Assembly (NCBI GenBank): GCA_009103225.1
Contig: RHPI01001715.1
Coordinates: forward strand, 810,188-838,820
Origin: Chlorokybus atmophyticus
Lineage: Eukaryota; Streptophyta; Chlorokybophyceae; Chlorokybales; Chlorokybaceae
Length of the DNA: 28,633 nucleotides
Direction of reading: 5' to 3'
This document shows positions 26,872 to 28,633 of this stretch, one piece after another (the stretch's first letter is position 1; every line of letters begins with the position of its first letter). The position numbers were made by a program, and so were the translations under genes. The notes below the pieces were generated by a model. The model did no database searches, was not told the DNA's origin, and saw nothing but the letters and a program-made list of their open reading frames with translations.

Positions 26872-28633
26872 ACAAGGGCAGGAGCTTCTCTGCACGGCGA
26901 GCTTGCAGTTGGTGAACTTTTCCACACATTGAGGGCAAGACGTGGAGTGGTGAAACACTTAAGTTCAGGGTCATCGTATACGTTAAGGGGATATATGCGC
27001 ATATGATTATCACAACACTTTCATAAGATGTATCATACTATCAATAAGCGTATGCGTAACTTATAACATAAAATTGTGCATGTTGGCGGACGTTTACCAA
27101 CAGTGATAATACTACATATTATCAAAAAGCGTTAAAACGCGAATCATAAATATCAAGGCCTCATATTGGTAACAATAGAGCGAACTCAGCATTTACGTTG
27201 CAAGGTGATAACACGTGCTCACAGCCGGAGTAGCTAGTAGAGTATTGACAACAGCTTGCCCCTCGAGATGGCAGACGTTTGACAACAAGGTGGCGGCGGT
27301 TGTTCTTATATCGCAGAGATAAGCGCGTTTCATGAACAACATCTGTCCACAGTCTGGTCCCCCCGATCATGCAACACGCCTGCAATGACTTGTTTCGGGG
27401 CAATGTGCGGTATTATGCACGTGACAACTATCACAGTGTGTGCACTCGAAAAGTCGTCATCGTCTTCATCGTCGTCGTCGTTGTTGCTACACATGTTGTT
27501 GTTGCCGTTCTTGGTATTGTGTTTAGTCTGCTTGTTCAGTCTGCTCCAGCAGTAACCTAACACGGATAACAAATCTCTCTCGTCTGTACGAACACTTGGG
27601 ACCGCATGTCACAAGCTGAACAAGCAGAGATTGGGGAGGACATAACCCAAAGCTTGCGGCGAACTCGACAGCTTCTTGTGCACGTGGTGCGTTGCGGATG
27701 CGCATAACACAAGTTGTGGTGCACTCTTCAGTCTTTCCCTGCTAGGTGTCAATCTGCAATGTTGGGTGTTAGTATGGTGCCGCATCAAGTTTTGTTCATT
27801 TTACTCTTGGTGATGCTGCTTTTCAAGAGCTAGAGCATGGCACACAACAAATATATGCATGAAATAGGTGCCCTAGGTACATGGCTGGCACATTGCTGAG
27901 TTGCATGGTGCTCACTACAACACATGCCAATAGTGTTTGAGATTGTTAAACACTGTCACGTGAGCTTTAAGGTATTAACCTTGGTTCCGTGGTTCAAGTA
28001 ACTCCTAAACTAGGCTGCTCAGAACGAAGGACGAGTTAAAGTCCCAACAAGGGTTGTATGGAGCTTCCAAGGGATTGTTGACAACACATTGCAGTAACAG
28101 GGTGTCATTGACAGGTGCGCTCGCGTTGGCCAAAGCAACGTGTATTGACTACTTTAATGCATTGCAGTTTCACTCAACATGCACAAGCCACATACAAAGT
28201 TGCAAGGATGATTGGTCTCTATCCTGTTGCAAATCCTGCCGACTGTATGCAGGATTGTTCTGGCGGGTGGCTTCTTCCTATTTATGCTTGTAGCTGTGTA
28301 CATCTTTTGAAAACAGGTTTTGAAGAGAAGGTACAGAATGACTGCTCCTGTGGAAGTGTAAGCTTCAGCAATCGAACTTCAATCCTACTTCAGTTTTGGT
28401 CCCCTGATCTCGCTGCATAGGTGGCACTCTTTGCAAAGTATGCCAGATACGAGTGTGCGCGTTAACAGCTCAGTTGCCGCAGTGATTAAGCAAATGCAGG
28501 CAGCAAATAACTTTGGTGAAAACAACGATGTGCACATGTGGCGCGAGAGTGGGAATGTCACCCTATGCAGAATGTCTTTATTGCTCGCATAGTTGCACGC
28601 ACGCGCAAAACGTATATACCCAATCAGAGCCCC
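26872..28633. other. Right flank, no gene supported
   Basis: No element or RNA gene recognised. A CGTCGTCGT/TCATCGTC trinucleotide-like run lies at about 27453-27490. A 101-codon frame at 28115-28420 is Cys-rich but matches nothing I know. A small inverted repeat (AATCCTGC..GCAGGATT) lies near 28223-28257. Confidence 0.5.

Noticed and set aside
26074-27013. Many long Tyr/Ile/Val frames on both strands, up to 276 codons
   Set aside because: Product of the TA-alternating repeat, which has no stops in several frames.
27369-27560. 63-codon Val-rich, membrane-like frame
   Set aside because: Made by a CGTCGT/CATCGT trinucleotide run; no supporting context.
28115-28420. 101-codon Cys-rich frame
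   Set aside because: No known cysteine-spacing pattern and no conserved neighbour; could be a host exon but cannot be supported.

Overview
The window looks like repeat-rich nuclear DNA of a eukaryote, most likely a green alga, although the species cannot be read from it. Almost all recognisable coding sequence is decayed retrotransposon. I found no host gene, rRNA, tRNA or CRISPR array that I can support. The algal guess rests on two things. A DIRS-type element has its tyrosine recombinase on the strand opposite its reverse transcriptase, an arrangement I associate with Volvox kangaroo. A Ty3/gypsy element carries a C5 cytosine methyltransferase, a combination reported in charophyte algae and (in other element classes) dinoflagellates.

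Layout. 1-1089: no gene seen. 1090-4906: a decayed DIRS/kangaroo-like element with split direct repeats (B, then A joined to B, then A), a tyrosine recombinase on + and RT/RNase H on -, converging on a perfect 25-bp hairpin. 4907-7437: no gene, but a perfect 145-bp inverted repeat (5908-6052 / 6509-6653) whose edge touches the only N in the window. 7438-7531: a perfect 44-bp hairpin. 7551-25739: a Ty3/gypsy chromovirus ('Gypsy-1') lying on the - strand by its outer ends, with its core (RT, RNase H, integrase, chromodomain, one LTR) flipped to +. Nested in the RNase H of Gypsy-1 at 8519-19029 is a second Ty3/gypsy element ('Gypsy-2', - strand). 26111-26871: a long alternating purine-pyrimidine TA-rich tract. 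26872-28633: no gene supported.

The main discovery candidate is Gypsy-2. Read on the - strand it encodes gag (two CCHC knuckles), an unrecognised second ORF ('ORF X'), an aspartic protease, a C5 DNA methyltransferase with motifs I, IV, VI, VIII, IX and X in the usual order, RT with YIDD, RNase H, an HHCC/DDE integrase, and a C-terminal PHD finger. It therefore carries a DNA methylation writer and a likely histone reader on one polyprotein, while its host element Gypsy-1 carries a canonical chromodomain. Several inactivating changes in Gypsy-2 (Asp to Asn in RNase H, integrase and PHD; TGA stops in the methyltransferase) have the form expected of C-to-T decay at CpG sites, which suggests the family was methylated, perhaps partly by its own enzyme.

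Nearly every ORF has frameshifts or stops, so the coordinates given span the decayed gene rather than one open frame. All family assignments come from reading motifs by eye; no search was run.
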